Shown: positions 12,716 to 22,083 of the stretch, one piece after another
How the letters are laid out: the number at the start of each line of letters is the position of its first letter
How positions within the stretch are numbered: the stretch's first letter is position 1
Notes under the pieces: generated by a model
Databases searched by the model: none
What the model saw: only the letters and a program-made list of their open reading frames with translations
Told to the model about the DNA's origin: nothing
Source of the DNA: Marinobacter azerbaijanicus
Lineage (GTDB): Bacteria > Pseudomonadota > Gammaproteobacteria > Pseudomonadales > Oleiphilaceae
Reading direction: 5' to 3'
NCBI RefSeq assembly: GCF_030250645.1
Contig: NZ_JASSVS010000010.1
Coordinates: 1 to 64,000, forward strand
DNA length: 64,000 nt
Program-made: the position numbers and the translations under genes

Positions 12716-13933
12716 CTAGCTCGCTAATTCAATCTTCCCGAAGTCGAGTGTATTCTCTTTGGGCGAGGCTTCAATGCCCATCACTTCGGAGCGGCGCTTC
12801 ATTACAATGTAGACGAAACAGCTGAAGTACAATGCGATGACCAGTGCACCGACCCACTGAATGCGCAGGAAATCCAGCTGGAACAGCAGCGTCAGGCCAC
12901 ACATGGCAACCAGATTGCCCAGGTAATACCTGCCCTGCCCCAGGCGTCTGGCGGTCAGGTTCAGGTTGTCGGTGTACAGCCGGATCAGCGAATCCAGGGA
13001 GTTGACCACCATCAGGATACCCACTGTGATCATGGCGATGTTGATGAAGGCAGCAATGTTCAGGCCTTCAGCGTGGTAGTGATACAACACCGAGAACCAG
13101 GTACCGATGGCGGCAGAGGGAAACACCAGCATGGCGATCATCAGCTGCCAGGTGCGCAGGCCGCTGACAAAACGGGCGGTGAACTGGCCGATCATGATGC
13201 TCCAGGAGAACCACCAGAACAGGTAGAACTCGTGGTAGTCGTTCAGTGGCAGCATGAAGTAGTGCAGGTTGGTGAAGTACTCACCAATCAGGCCTGCGGT
13301 GCCGAAGAAATCGCCCACGCTGCCGTTACCAGTCAGGAAGGCACGGCCCCACATCACCGCAATCAGGGCAATGAACAGCCAGCTCGACCCCAGGCTGAGT
13401 ATGCGCACGTATTTGATCTTACTGCTGGAATACACCGCTGCGGCGATGGCTGCAAAGACAATCAGGTAAAAGGCGGGCACCACGGTTTCACCATCACCGA
13501 TTTCCGGCAGGTACCAGGGCAGGTTGACCAGTAACAGGAAGGCGGTAAAGGCGCAGGTGCCGATAATCACCACATTGTTGACCAGCTTGACCAGCGGAAT
13601 ATCGAAGAACTTCACCCGCGGCTCAATCACGCAGAAATAGAAGCAGGTCAGGAAATAAAAGCCCCAGATCAGGAAGGCCCAGAACCCGAATTCGATAGCC
13701 AGCGGGTTGGCAAAACCGTATTCCGGGCTGGTGGCGAGATCGCCGTAGCCGGCAAATTCCGTCAACGGGAACATGATCAGGCCCACATCCAGGCCAGAGG
13801 TAAACAGAATGGCAATGAACGTGAAGGTACGCACCGGCGTAACGCCGACGACTTTCAGGTCCCACCATTTGAGCAGGATCAGCGCGATGGCCGCGAAGGT
13901 AAAGATCAGGCCTGTGGATAACCAGAGTGTCAT
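12716..13933 (-). CDS. BCCT-family choline/betaine transporter (short form)
   Basis: The product is 405 residues with about ten to eleven membrane helices. The central FYLFWWFSWSIMIGQFTARF is a variant of the Trp-rich BCCT signature in helix 8, and GLDVGLIMFPLTEF replaces the usual glycine-rich helix. It lacks the extra N-terminal helices of full-length BCCT carriers (over 500 residues), so the shortness is notable but fits the frame and RBS (GGAGG, 5 bases before ATG 13933). It lies 220 bases downstream of betA, so choline uptake feeding betaine synthesis is the likely role. Confidence 0.75.
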   Translation of the reverse strand: MTLWLSTGLIFTFAAIALILLKWWDLKVVGVTPVRTFTFIAILFTSGLDVGLIMFPLTEFAGYGDLATSPEYGFANPLAIEFGFWAFLIWGFYFLTCFYFCVIEPRVKFFDIPLVKLVNNVVIIGTCAFTAFLLLVNLPWYLPEIGDGETVVPAFYLIVFAAIAAAVYSSSKIKYVRILSLGSSWLFIALIAVMWGRAFLTGNGSVGDFFGTAGLIGEYFTNLHYFMLPLNDYHEFYLFWWFSWSIMIGQFTARFVSGLRTWQLMIAMLVFPSAAIGTWFSVLYHYHAEGLNIAAFINIAMITVGILMVVNSLDSLIRLYTDNLNLTARRLGQGRYYLGNLVAMCGLTLLFQLDFLRIQWVGALVIALYFSCFVYIVMKRRSEVMGIEASPKENTLDFGKIELAS

Positions 13934-14124
13934 ACACACCTCCGGCTGGATGGAATGGTTATTATATCGGACAACATGGGTGTTCCTCCTCTACTTTGAA
14001 GCTGTTGCTCGTTCGAATCGGACACAAACCCCCGCGTTGACGGGTCAACACTTAACTATCGCGCACTCAGAACGGCGTGTTTGCCGCAGCGGCGATAGGT
14101 AAATCCTGATGGTTTGCATATAAA

Positions 14125-14146
14125 CCGGCGGCAGTTGTACCGCCGG
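14125..14146 (-). terminator. probable rho-independent terminator after betA
   Basis: CCGGCGG-CAGTTGTA-CCGCCGG is a perfect 7-bp stem. On the minus strand it is followed by TTTATAT, and it lies just after the betA stop codon. The short U-run suggests a weak terminator. Confidence 0.5.
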
Positions 14147-14153
14147 GGGTTGG

Positions 14154-15839
14154 TCAGGCGATCTCGCGTCTGGCCCCTCCAGGGCGCTGTCGATCTCGCC
14201 ATTGCTCGTCCATGGCCACGGGGGCATTGGACGGGTTCAGTGGCTCGAGGCCACGAATAAGGTCAGCGGCACGCTCCGCCACCATGATGGTGGGGGCATT
14301 GAGGTTGCCGTTGGGAATGGTGGGGAAGATGGACGAGTCCACCACCCGCAGGCCGGTAATGCCATGCACCCGGGTGTCCGGGCCTACGACGGCCTGCTCG
14401 TCCACGCCCATCTTGCAGGTGCAGGACGGGTGGTAGGCGCTTTCCACGGCCTGGCGGACAAAGGCGTCGATTTCCTCGTCGCTCTGCACATCAACACCGG
14501 GCTGGATTTCGGGCCCACGGTACTTGTCCATGGCAGGCTGGTTGACGATTTCCCGGGTCAGGCGCACACAATCGCGGAAACCCTGGCGGTCGTCCTCGTG
14601 CTGCAGGTAATTGAACCGAATGCGCGGCGGCTGGCGCGGGTTGTCAGACTGCACATAGACCGAACCACGGCTCTTGGGCTTGTTGTGGCCAATGTGTAGC
14701 TGGAAGCCGTCGCCGTTGAACGCTTCCTTGCCGTCGTAGCGCATGGCTGCAGGCAGGAAGTGGTATTGCAGGTCCGGCCACTCGACACCGGCCCTGGAGC
14801 GGATAAAGCCGCAGGACTCGAAATGGTTGGTGGCGCCCAGGCCATCCTTCTTCAGCAGCCAGCGAACACCGATCTTGAGTTTGTTCCACCAGTCGAGCTT
14901 GCCATTAAGGGACACGGGCTCCTTGCAGCGGAACTGGAAGTAGAATTCCAGGTGATCCTGCAGGTTGCCACCCACACCGGGCAGCTCGTGATTGACGGGA
15001 ATGTCCGCCTGCTCCAGCACGTCACGGTTACCAATGCCGGACAGCTGCAACAGATGGGGCGAACCAATGGAGCCCGCCGAAAGGATCACTTCCGCTGACG
15101 CCTTCACATCCACCAGCTTGCCGTCTTTCTCATAGCACACGCCGGTGGCCTGTTTGCCCTCCAGCAGTATCTTGTGAACCAGCGCATGGGTAACCACGGT
15201 CAGGTTGTCCCGCTCCATAGCGGGGCGCAGGTAGGCGTTGGCGGTGGACCAGCGGCGGCCGTTCCTGACCGTCATGTGCATGGCGCCGAAGCCTTCCTGG
15301 CGGGCACCGTTGTAATCGTCGGTGGCGAAATAACCGGCATCCACGCCCGCATCCACAAAGGCCTTGTAGAGCGGGTTCTGCATGTTGTTGCCGTTATTCA
15401 CCCCTAACGGGCCGCTGCCACCACGGTATTCATCACCGCCAAAGGCCCAGGTTTCGGCCTTCCTGAAATAGGGCAGGCAGTGGCGATAGTCCCAGCCGTC
15501 GGCACCCTGCTCCTGCCACTCGTCAAAGTCACGGGCATGGCCGCGTACGTAGACCATGCCGTTAATGGAAGAGGAGCCGCCAAGCACCTTGCCCCGGGGG
15601 CAGTGCATGCGGCGGTTATCCAGGTAGGGCTCGGGCTCGGTTTCGAACTGCCAGGCGTATTTCCTGGTGTTCATGGGGATGGATAGCGCCGTAGGCATCT
15701 GGATGAAGATGCTCTTGTCGCTGCCCCCGGTCTCCAGCAGCAGCACCCGGTGGTGGCCACCCTCGGTAAGCCGGTTGGCCAGCACACAACCGGCAGACCC
15801 GGCTCCGACAATGATGTAATCGTAGATTGCTTCTTTCAT
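14154..15839 (-). CDS. betA: choline dehydrogenase
   Basis: The product is 561 residues, the normal length for BetA. This membrane-associated FAD enzyme of the GMC family oxidises choline to betaine aldehyde and on to glycine betaine. The N-terminal DYIIVGAGSAGCVLANRL binds FAD, GKVLGGSSSINGMVYVRG is GMC signature 1, GSIGSPHLLQLSGIG signature 2, and SAYHPSCTCKMG holds the catalytic His. It is the last gene of betIBA, 18 bases after betB. Confidence 0.95.
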   Translation of the reverse strand: MKEAIYDYIIVGAGSAGCVLANRLTEGGHHRVLLLETGGSDKSIFIQMPTALSIPMNTRKYAWQFETEPEPYLDNRRMHCPRGKVLGGSSSINGMVYVRGHARDFDEWQEQGADGWDYRHCLPYFRKAETWAFGGDEYRGGSGPLGVNNGNNMQNPLYKAFVDAGVDAGYFATDDYNGARQEGFGAMHMTVRNGRRWSTANAYLRPAMERDNLTVVTHALVHKILLEGKQATGVCYEKDGKLVDVKASAEVILSAGSIGSPHLLQLSGIGNRDVLEQADIPVNHELPGVGGNLQDHLEFYFQFRCKEPVSLNGKLDWWNKLKIGVRWLLKKDGLGATNHFESCGFIRSRAGVEWPDLQYHFLPAAMRYDGKEAFNGDGFQLHIGHNKPKSRGSVYVQSDNPRQPPRIRFNYLQHEDDRQGFRDCVRLTREIVNQPAMDKYRGPEIQPGVDVQSDEEIDAFVRQAVESAYHPSCTCKMGVDEQAVVGPDTRVHGITGLRVVDSSIFPTIPNGNLNAPTIMVAERAADLIRGLEPLNPSNAPVAMDEQWRDRQRPGGARREIA

Positions 15840-15857
15840 ACGCGGCTCCCAGCCCGG

Positions 15858-17324
15858 TTAAAAAGGGCTGTCTATATCTTCCATTCCCACATACACCGCT
15901 TTCAGCTGGGTGTAATGATCGAGCGTGACACGACCGTTTTCGCGGCCCACTCCGGAGAGTTTGTAACCACCCACCGGCATTTCAGCCGGCGAGGCGCCGT
16001 AGCTGTTGATCCAACAGATGCCGGCCTCGATACGGTGAATCACCCGGTGGGCGCGGCGGATGTCGCTGGTGAACACACCGGCGGCCAGGCCGGTTTCGGT
16101 GTTGTTGGCCCGGTCGATCACTTCCTCCTCATCGGAGAAGGTCAGCACCGACATCACCGGCCCGAAGATCTCCTCGCGGCAGATGGTCATGTCATCGGTG
16201 CAGTCGGTGAAAATGGTGGGCTCGACGAAGTAGCCCCCGGGCGCGGATGCCGGTTTCGCGGCCTTGCCGCCGTGGCTCAGGGTGGCGCCTTCGGCGATGC
16301 CCTTCTCGATGTAGTCCAGTACCAGTTGCTGGTGCTTGCTGGAGATCAGCGCGCCGAAATTGGTTTGCGGGTCGGTGGGGTCGCCCATGCGGATGTTTTT
16401 CAGGGTACGTTCCAGCAACCGGTCAATGAATTCCGAGTAGATGCTCTCGTGCACAAAAACACGGGTGCCGTTGGTGCAGATCTCGCCCTGGGTATAGAAG
16501 TTGCCCAGCATCGCGGCGGAGACAGCGTTGTCGATATCCGCGTCGTCAAAGATGATCAGCGGTGATTTGCCACCCAGCTCCATGGTCACGTCTTTCAGGG
16601 TGGAGGCTGCCGCGGTCATCACTTTCCTGCCGGTGCCCACTTCCCCGGTAAACGACACCTTGGCGATCTCCGGGTGGTGGGTCAGCCAGGCACCGACGGC
16701 ACCAGCGCCCTGGACCACATTGAACACCCCGGCCGGTACGCCGGCTTCGATGAAGATCTCCGCCAGCTTCAGGGCGCCCATGGGGGTTTCCTCCGAGGGC
16801 TTGAAGATCATGCTGTTGCCGGTCGCCAGGGCCGGGGCGGACTTCCAGCAGGCGATCTGCAGCGGGTAGTTCCAGGCACCGATACCGGCGCACACGCCCA
16901 GGGGTTCACGGCGGGTGTAGTAGAAGTCGCCGCCCAGGTCCTGCTGGTTACCCTCAACCGAGGGCGCCAGGCCGGCAAAATACTCGAGGGTATCCGCGCC
17001 GGTGACCACATCCACCACCTGGGCTTCCTGCCAGGGTTTGCCGGTGTCTTTCACCTCCAGCGCCGCCAGTTCATCATTCCGCTCTCTCAGAAGAGCCACG
17101 GCACGCTGCAGGATACGGCCGCGCTGGGCGCCGCTCATGGCTGACCATACCTTGAAGCCTGCCGTTGCGCTTTCTACTGCGGCGTTCAGGATGGTCTCGT
17201 CGGCAACTTCCACTTCATAGATCACCTGGCCGGTAGCCGGGTTAACTACCGGGAAGGTTTCGCCGGATGCGTTGGCCATGGGCTGGCCATTGATGAAGTT
17301 CTGATAACGGGGCAATGCTGTCAT
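15858..17324 (-). CDS. betB: betaine-aldehyde dehydrogenase
   Basis: The product is 488 residues. This soluble NAD(P)-dependent aldehyde dehydrogenase converts betaine aldehyde to glycine betaine, the main osmoprotectant. VTMELGGKSPLIIFDDAD carries the general-base Glu, GEICTNGTRVFVH the nucleophilic Cys, and CREEIFGPVMSVL the cofactor-binding end. Start ATG 17324 lies 6 bases past the betI stop; an in-frame TTG at 17333 overlapping that stop is an alternative. Confidence 0.95.
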   Translation of the reverse strand: MTALPRYQNFINGQPMANASGETFPVVNPATGQVIYEVEVADETILNAAVESATAGFKVWSAMSGAQRGRILQRAVALLRERNDELAALEVKDTGKPWQEAQVVDVVTGADTLEYFAGLAPSVEGNQQDLGGDFYYTRREPLGVCAGIGAWNYPLQIACWKSAPALATGNSMIFKPSEETPMGALKLAEIFIEAGVPAGVFNVVQGAGAVGAWLTHHPEIAKVSFTGEVGTGRKVMTAAASTLKDVTMELGGKSPLIIFDDADIDNAVSAAMLGNFYTQGEICTNGTRVFVHESIYSEFIDRLLERTLKNIRMGDPTDPQTNFGALISSKHQQLVLDYIEKGIAEGATLSHGGKAAKPASAPGGYFVEPTIFTDCTDDMTICREEIFGPVMSVLTFSDEEEVIDRANNTETGLAAGVFTSDIRRAHRVIHRIEAGICWINSYGASPAEMPVGGYKLSGVGRENGRVTLDHYTQLKAVYVGMEDIDSPF

Positions 17325-17329
17325 GGGGT

Positions 17330-17938
17330 TCAAACCTGAGCTGATGAATTCGTTGTCGGGTTGAGCGCGTTCAATGCAAATCGCTTACACAGCGTTTCCG
17401 CGGCGGCGAAGCCTTCCTGGGGGTCCGTGCTCAGCGCACTGCGCAGCCAGAAGCCGTCGATCATTGCGGCCAGCTGGCGCGCGGCTTCGGTGGCGGCCTG
17501 TTTCGGCAGCCGCTGGGCGAAGGAATACCGGAGGTTGCTGTACAGCCTGGCGTTGTTGATCTGCTGCAGGCGCTGCAGGCCGGGCTCGTGCATGGAGCGA
17601 GCCCAGAAACTGAGCCAGGTTTTCGCCGCCAGGTCCGAGCGCTGGAACTCGGAGAAGTTGGCTTCCACGATGCACTGCAGACGCTGCTCCGGCGAGCCGT
17701 CGGAGCCGGCCATCCGCTCCCGCAGTTCCTTGCCGAGCTGATCCAGCAGATACCGCAGCGCCGCTTCGATCAGCCCCTGCTTACCACCGAAGTAGTGGCT
17801 GATGATGCCGGACGACATACCGGCACGACGGCTGATGGAGATGATGGTGGTGTTCTGCAGACCCAGCTCGGCAATGGACGCCATGGTGGCGTCGATCAAC
17901 TGCTGCTTTCGGGTGTCTTTTACTCCAACAATCGGCAT
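17330..17938 (-). CDS. betI: TetR-family repressor BetI
   Basis: The product is 202 residues. The N-terminal helix-turn-helix (IISISRRAGMSSGIISHYFG then GKQGLIEAAL) and RKQQLIDATMASIAELG are characteristic of BetI, the choline-sensing repressor of bet operons. It is the first gene of betIBA. The perfect 20-bp palindrome at 17961-17980, 22 bases upstream of its start, is the probable operator. Confidence 0.93.
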   Translation of the reverse strand: MPIVGVKDTRKQQLIDATMASIAELGLQNTTIISISRRAGMSSGIISHYFGGKQGLIEAALRYLLDQLGKELRERMAGSDGSPEQRLQCIVEANFSEFQRSDLAAKTWLSFWARSMHEPGLQRLQQINNARLYSNLRYSFAQRLPKQAATEAARQLAAMIDGFWLRSALSTDPQEGFAAAETLCKRFALNALNPTTNSSAQV

Positions 17939-17960
17939 CGTGTTCCTGATCTGATTTTAG

Positions 17961-17980
17961 TTAATTGAACGTTCAATTAA
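17961..17980 (-). promoter_or_regulatory. BetI-type operator
   Basis: TTAATTGAACGTTCAATTAA is a perfect 20-bp palindrome directly upstream of betI. TetR-type repressors of bet operons bind such AT-rich palindromes centred on GAACGTTC-like cores. Confidence 0.8.
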
Positions 17981-18031
17981 AATAAAGTGTACAGAAAGTA
18001 ATCCACCCCTTCAACCCGGAGCCGTTTGCGC

Positions 18032-18068
18032 AAAAAAAACCCCGCTATCCGGAAGCCGGACAACGGGG
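18032..18068 (-). terminator. rho-independent terminator after ahpF
   Basis: A hairpin with CCCCG/CGGGG outer and CCGG/CCGG inner stems (18040-18068) is followed on the minus strand by eight T residues (18039-18032). A shorter A-run on the other side could also stop plus-strand transcripts. Confidence 0.8.
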
Positions 18069-18128
18069 CTGAAAAAACACGATCTGGTTAGGGGTCAGCC
18101 GTGTGTGAACCTGTGTTCAGACGGCGGT

Positions 18129-19715
18129 TCAGGCCGCCTCTTCTTCACTCTCATCAGCGGAGTTGCGGATCAGGAAGTCAAAGGCGCTCAGGGCAGCCTT
18201 GGAACCATCACCCATGGAAATCACGATCTGCTTGTAAGGCACCGTGGTGGCGTCACCGGCGGCGAAAACACCCGGAATTGAGGTCTCGCCACGGGCGTCG
18301 ACGATGATCTCGCCGTGCTGGCTGAGCTCAATATCGCCTTTGAGCCACTCGGTGTTCGGCACCAGACCGATCTGGACAAACACGCCTTCCAGGGCAATGT
18401 GATGTTCCTCGCCGGTCACCCTGTCCTTGTAGCTCAGGCCGCTGACCTTGCCGTTCTCACCCACCACTTCGGTGGTCTGGGCGGAGGTCAGGATTTCCAC
18501 GTTCTTCAGGCTGCGCAGTTTCTTCTGCAGTACGTCATCCGCCTTCATTTCCGAGGCGAATTCCAGCAGGGTCACGTGGCCGACAATGCCAGCCAGGTCG
18601 ATGGCCGCTTCCACGCCGGAGTTGCCTCCGCCGATGACGGCAACGCGCTTGCCCTTGAACAGCGGGCCATCGCAGTGCGGGCAGTAGGCCACGCCCTTGT
18701 TACGGTATTCGTCTTCGCCCGGCACACCCAGCGGACGCCAGCGCGCACCGGTAGACAGAATCAACGTGCGCGCCTTGAGTGAAGCGCCGTTGGCCAGACG
18801 CACTTCGTGCAGCCCACCCTTTCTTGCTGCGGGAATCAGCTTCTCGGCCCGCTGCAGGTTCATGATGTCCACGTCGTACTCTTTGACGTGCTGCTCCATG
18901 GCGGCCACCAGTTTGGGGCCTTCGGTGTAGGACACGGAGATCAGGTTTTCGATGCCCATGGTGTCGGCCACCTGGCCACCAAAACGCTCGGCTGCGATAC
19001 CGGTAGAGATGCCCTTACGCGCGGCGTAGATGGCAGCGGAAGAACCGGCGGGGCCTCCACCAATCACCAGTACTTCAAACGGGTCCTTGTGCTTGAGCTT
19101 CTCGGCTTCGCGGGCTTCAGAACCGGTATCCACCTTGGCGATAATCTGCTCAAGGGTCATGCGGCCCTGGCCGAATGGCTTGCCGTTGAGGTACACGCTG
19201 GGCACAGCCATGACTTCACGCTGCTCCACTTCATCCTGGAACAGCGCGCCATCAATAGCAGTATGCCTGATCTTCGGGTTCAGAACGCTCATCAGGTTCA
19301 ACGCCTGGACCACGTCCGGGCAGTTCTGGCACGACAGGGAGAAATAGGTTTCAAACTCGAACTCGCCGTCCAGCGCTTTCACCTGCTCGATAACGTCTTC
19401 GCTGGCCTTGGGCGGGTGCCCACCCACCTGCAACAGCGCCAGCACCAGGGAGGTGAACTCGTGCCCCATGGGAATGCCGGCAAAGCGCACGCCGATATCG
19501 GTGCCAACGCGATTGATGGCAAACGAAGGACGACGTACATCCTCTGATTCTTCCGTGCGCTGGCTGATCTTGTCGGACATGGGCTCGAGTTCGTCCAGCA
19601 GCTGCTTCAGCTCCTGGGACTTTTCGCTGTCATCGTAGGCGGCAACCAGCTCAATCGGCTGCTGCAGCTTTTCCATGTAGGCTTTCAATTGCTCCTTGAT
19701 ACTGGCATCCAACAT
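18129..19715 (-). CDS. ahpF: alkyl hydroperoxide reductase subunit F
   Basis: The product is 528 residues, full length. This flavoprotein passes electrons from NADH to AhpC for peroxide reduction. The N-terminal thioredoxin-like domain (about 1-200) carries SCQNCPDVVQ with Cys129/Cys132; the common form is CHNCPD, so the His-to-Gln change is slightly unusual. The FAD domain has VIGGGPAGSSAAIYAARKG near 215, the NADH-side disulfide is CPHCDGP, and GVFAAGDATTVPYKQ is the second FAD motif. It lies downstream of ahpC, beyond a terminator, so it may have its own promoter. Confidence 0.96.
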   Translation of the reverse strand: MLDASIKEQLKAYMEKLQQPIELVAAYDDSEKSQELKQLLDELEPMSDKISQRTEESEDVRRPSFAINRVGTDIGVRFAGIPMGHEFTSLVLALLQVGGHPPKASEDVIEQVKALDGEFEFETYFSLSCQNCPDVVQALNLMSVLNPKIRHTAIDGALFQDEVEQREVMAVPSVYLNGKPFGQGRMTLEQIIAKVDTGSEAREAEKLKHKDPFEVLVIGGGPAGSSAAIYAARKGISTGIAAERFGGQVADTMGIENLISVSYTEGPKLVAAMEQHVKEYDVDIMNLQRAEKLIPAARKGGLHEVRLANGASLKARTLILSTGARWRPLGVPGEDEYRNKGVAYCPHCDGPLFKGKRVAVIGGGNSGVEAAIDLAGIVGHVTLLEFASEMKADDVLQKKLRSLKNVEILTSAQTTEVVGENGKVSGLSYKDRVTGEEHHIALEGVFVQIGLVPNTEWLKGDIELSQHGEIIVDARGETSIPGVFAAGDATTVPYKQIVISMGDGSKAALSAFDFLIRNSADESEEEAA

Positions 19716-19888
19716 GCTCTCTATTCCCCTCTGAATATCATGAATCTGAATTTGTACACTCAGTTTGAGTCGTAAATCGAATATGTTGAAACGATACGTG
19801 CTGGCCAGCCAGAGCTCAAATTAATTGATCCAAAGTATTTAATAGGCCCTTGCTATTATGCCCGTTAAATCATGCAGATAGAAACGAA

Positions 19889-19911
19889 GAAGGCCCGCAG
19901 AGCGGGCCTTC
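19889..19911 (-). terminator. rho-independent terminator after ahpC
   Basis: GAAGGCCCGC-AGA-GCGGGCCTTC is a perfect 10-bp stem with a 3-base loop, 28 bases beyond the ahpC stop. On the minus strand it is followed by TTCGTTTC. Confidence 0.75.
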
Positions 19912-19938
19912 CAGACAGGTTTCGCTGTTGCTGAAACC

Positions 19939-20502
19939 TTAGATCTTGCCAACCAGGTCCAGTGACGGAGTCAGGGTAGCTTCGCCTTCTTTCCACTTGG
20001 CCGGGCATACTTCGCCGGGATGGTTGCGAACGTACTGTGCCGCTTTAACTTTGCGCATCAGATCGTCTGCATCACGGCCGATACCTTCGGCGGTGATTTC
20101 CATCGCCTGGATAACGCCATCCGGGTCGATCAGGAAGGTAGCGCGGTCTGCCAGGCCCTGGCCTTCACGCATAACACCGAAGTTGTTGGTGATGGTGCCG
20201 GTCTGGTCGCCAACCATGTAGTAGTTGATCTTGCCGATGGTGTCGGAGCTGCTGTGCCACGCTTTGTGGGTGAAGTGAGTGTCGGTAGACACGGAGAATA
20301 CTTCCACGCCCAGCTTCTGAAGCTCTTCATACTTGTCTGCAACGTCGCCCAGCTCGGTCGGGCAAACGAAAGTGAAGTCGGCCGGGTAGAAGAAAAATAC
20401 CGCCCACTTGCCTTTTACGTCGGCTTCGCTGATCTCAACGAACTCGCCGTTTTTGAAAGCGGTTGCGTTGAACGGTTTGATCTCGCTGTTAATGATACCC
20501 AT
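19939..20502 (-). CDS. ahpC: alkyl hydroperoxide reductase subunit C (2-Cys peroxiredoxin)
   Basis: The product is 187 residues, standard length. It reduces organic and hydrogen peroxides in the cytoplasm. The peroxidatic Cys lies in DFTFVCPTELGDVADKYEEL and the resolving Cys in HPGEVCPAKWKEGE. FSVSTDTHFTHKAWH is also characteristic. It pairs with ahpF downstream. A possible OxyR half-site lies about 105 bases upstream at 20607-20621. Confidence 0.97.
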   Translation of the reverse strand: MGIINSEIKPFNATAFKNGEFVEISEADVKGKWAVFFFYPADFTFVCPTELGDVADKYEELQKLGVEVFSVSTDTHFTHKAWHSSSDTIGKINYYMVGDQTGTITNNFGVMREGQGLADRATFLIDPDGVIQAMEITAEGIGRDADDLMRKVKAAQYVRNHPGEVCPAKWKEGEATLTPSLDLVGKI

Positions 20503-20606
20503 AAGAGATGTTCTCCTGTTGATTAGGTTTAGGCATTGGCTAACTTGAGTCGGCTAAGATATTGATCCGACCAGAAATATGCAAATTGATTGTTTTTAGT
20601 CATTCG

Positions 20607-20621
20607 ATAGGAAACCGCTAT
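20607..20621 (-). promoter_or_regulatory. possible OxyR-binding half site upstream of ahpC
   Basis: The sequence ATAG-N7-CTAT (20607-20621) fits one half of the OxyR consensus spacing; a second, weaker half-like segment follows toward ahpC after 7 bases. The position upstream of a peroxide-defence gene makes the call plausible but not certain. Confidence 0.4.
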
Positions 20622-20633
20622 TGCCGCCAGAAG

Positions 20634-21581
20634 CTAGGCTGTCAGGACTTCCAGGAAGTAGCTGTACAAACCAATACCGATCAATACGTTGAACGGGAAC
20701 GTAATGCCCAGGGAGGCCAGCATCGCCAGCCCGATATCGGCGTCGGGGATCGCGTGTCGAACCGCCACCGGCGCCGCAATATAGGACGCGCTGGCGGTAA
20801 GGGCGCCCAGAATCACAATGGTACCAGTTTCAAGCCCCAGCCAGAGCCCTGTCACCAGGCCGGGCAGGGAGAGCAATGGCGGCATGCAGAGGGCGAAGGC
20901 AATGAGGCGCCAGTGGCGAAGCTGGACCTTGCGCAGGGTTTCCGCCGCCACCAGCCCCATTTCCAGCAGGAACAGGGAAAGCACCAGAGAGAACGCTTCC
21001 GTCAGCGGCGCGGTGACACCATCGCCCTTATCCGGACCATAGAGAATACCGATAATCACACCACCAACCAGCAACACCACGCTCCGGTTTGTCAGGGTTT
21101 CCTGCCACAGCGGTGTTCCGGTACTGCTTGTCTGGGCCGCTTCCTGGGTATAACGCCGGTATAACCACAACCCTGTGAGAATCGCCGGCAACTCCAGCAA
21201 TACCAGATAAAGGGTAACCTGGCCGCCAGTTGCCAGCCCCCTGGATTCCACCCACGCCAGCGCAACGGCAAAGGTACCCGCGCTGACGGACCCGTAGTGG
21301 GCACAGAAGCTGGCAGCATCCGCCACGTTCAGACGGACCAGGTAGCGGAGCATGGGGAAGAGCACCAGGGGAATGGCAAAGCCCAACGCCATAATGGCCA
21401 GAATTTCCGGGATCAGCCCCCAGTGCAGGTTGCCATGCAGCGCCATGCCACCCTTGAGGCCGATGGTCAGCATCAATAGAAGACTGAGAATGTCGTAGAC
21501 AGCTTTGGGAATTGTCAGATCCGAGCGAAGTGTTCCTGCAATTACACCCAGCAGGAAGAACATCACAATGATGTCTGGCAT
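20634..21581 (-). CDS. sbtA: SbtA-type sodium-dependent bicarbonate transporter
   Basis: The product is 315 residues with about ten membrane helices in two inverted halves. IGLKGGMALHGN and the later ITFPFNVLIGIGLY are typical of the Sbt_1 family, which imports bicarbonate with sodium in cyanobacteria and has many relatives in heterotrophs. Here it likely supplies bicarbonate for carboxylation or pH balance. A NhaR-like regulator gene and a cation antiporter gene lie upstream, consistent with a sodium or pH theme. Confidence 0.82.
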   Translation of the reverse strand: MPDIIVMFFLLGVIAGTLRSDLTIPKAVYDILSLLLMLTIGLKGGMALHGNLHWGLIPEILAIMALGFAIPLVLFPMLRYLVRLNVADAASFCAHYGSVSAGTFAVALAWVESRGLATGGQVTLYLVLLELPAILTGLWLYRRYTQEAAQTSSTGTPLWQETLTNRSVVLLVGGVIIGILYGPDKGDGVTAPLTEAFSLVLSLFLLEMGLVAAETLRKVQLRHWRLIAFALCMPPLLSLPGLVTGLWLGLETGTIVILGALTASASYIAAPVAVRHAIPDADIGLAMLASLGITFPFNVLIGIGLYSYFLEVLTA

Positions 21582-21598
21582 TAATCAAAAACTCCGGC

Positions 21599-21623
21599 AA
21601 AAAAAAGGGCCCCACAGGGGCCC
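21599..21623 (-). terminator. rho-independent terminator after the 119-residue protein gene
   Basis: GGGCCCC-ACA-GGGGCCC (21607-21623) forms a GC-rich stem followed on the minus strand by eight T residues (21606-21599). It separates the gene at 21642-22004 from sbtA. Confidence 0.8.
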
Positions 21624-21641
21624 CAGAAAAAACAATGCGTT

Positions 21642-22004
21642 CTAGGCCGACCCTGCCTGCTGAAAAGCTGGCCGGAACAGTATCGGGTTTACCTGCTCAC
21701 GCTGTGCAGACACCTGGCCTGCCTGTGTTTCGACCACCTCGAAGATATGATAGGCCTCAGGGCCGAACAGGTCGAGTGCAGTGTCCAGGTATTGGTAACT
21801 GGTTGGTACGGGGTCACCGGAGTGCACCACCACAAACTGCCTCTCCACTACCGGTATGGCAACGTTCAATGGCTGTTCCACCCACAGGTAGACACCTTTC
21901 TGGGGTACCAGGTATTCGCAGCGAACCACGCGGTACCCTTCACGAAGTTTCAGGGTGTTGGGCTCTTTTCCGCACTCGAGACGGAACTTGTGAATTGTTT
22001 TCAT
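21642..22004 (-). CDS. hypothetical protein (DUF7352-like)
   Basis: The product is 120 residues, soluble. The start TIHKFRLE, then LKLREGYRVVRCEYLVPQKG and VYLWVEQPL, then IFEVVETQAG resemble a small family of phage and bacterial proteins of unknown function (DUF7352). GAAGGAGAACC precedes ATG 22004, which is preferred to the longer frame at 22046. It forms its own unit between a LysR regulator gene and sbtA. Confidence 0.5.
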   Translation of the reverse strand: MKTIHKFRLECGKEPNTLKLREGYRVVRCEYLVPQKGVYLWVEQPLNVAIPVVERQFVVVHSGDPVPTSYQYLDTALDLFGPEAYHIFEVVETQAGQVSAQREQVNPILFRPAFQQAGSA

Positions 22005-22083
22005 GGCCGGTTCTCCTTCTGTGGAACACAATGCCATCATCCACAAACAATCAATCGAGAGGAATCCGGTTTTTTCTGGTTTA

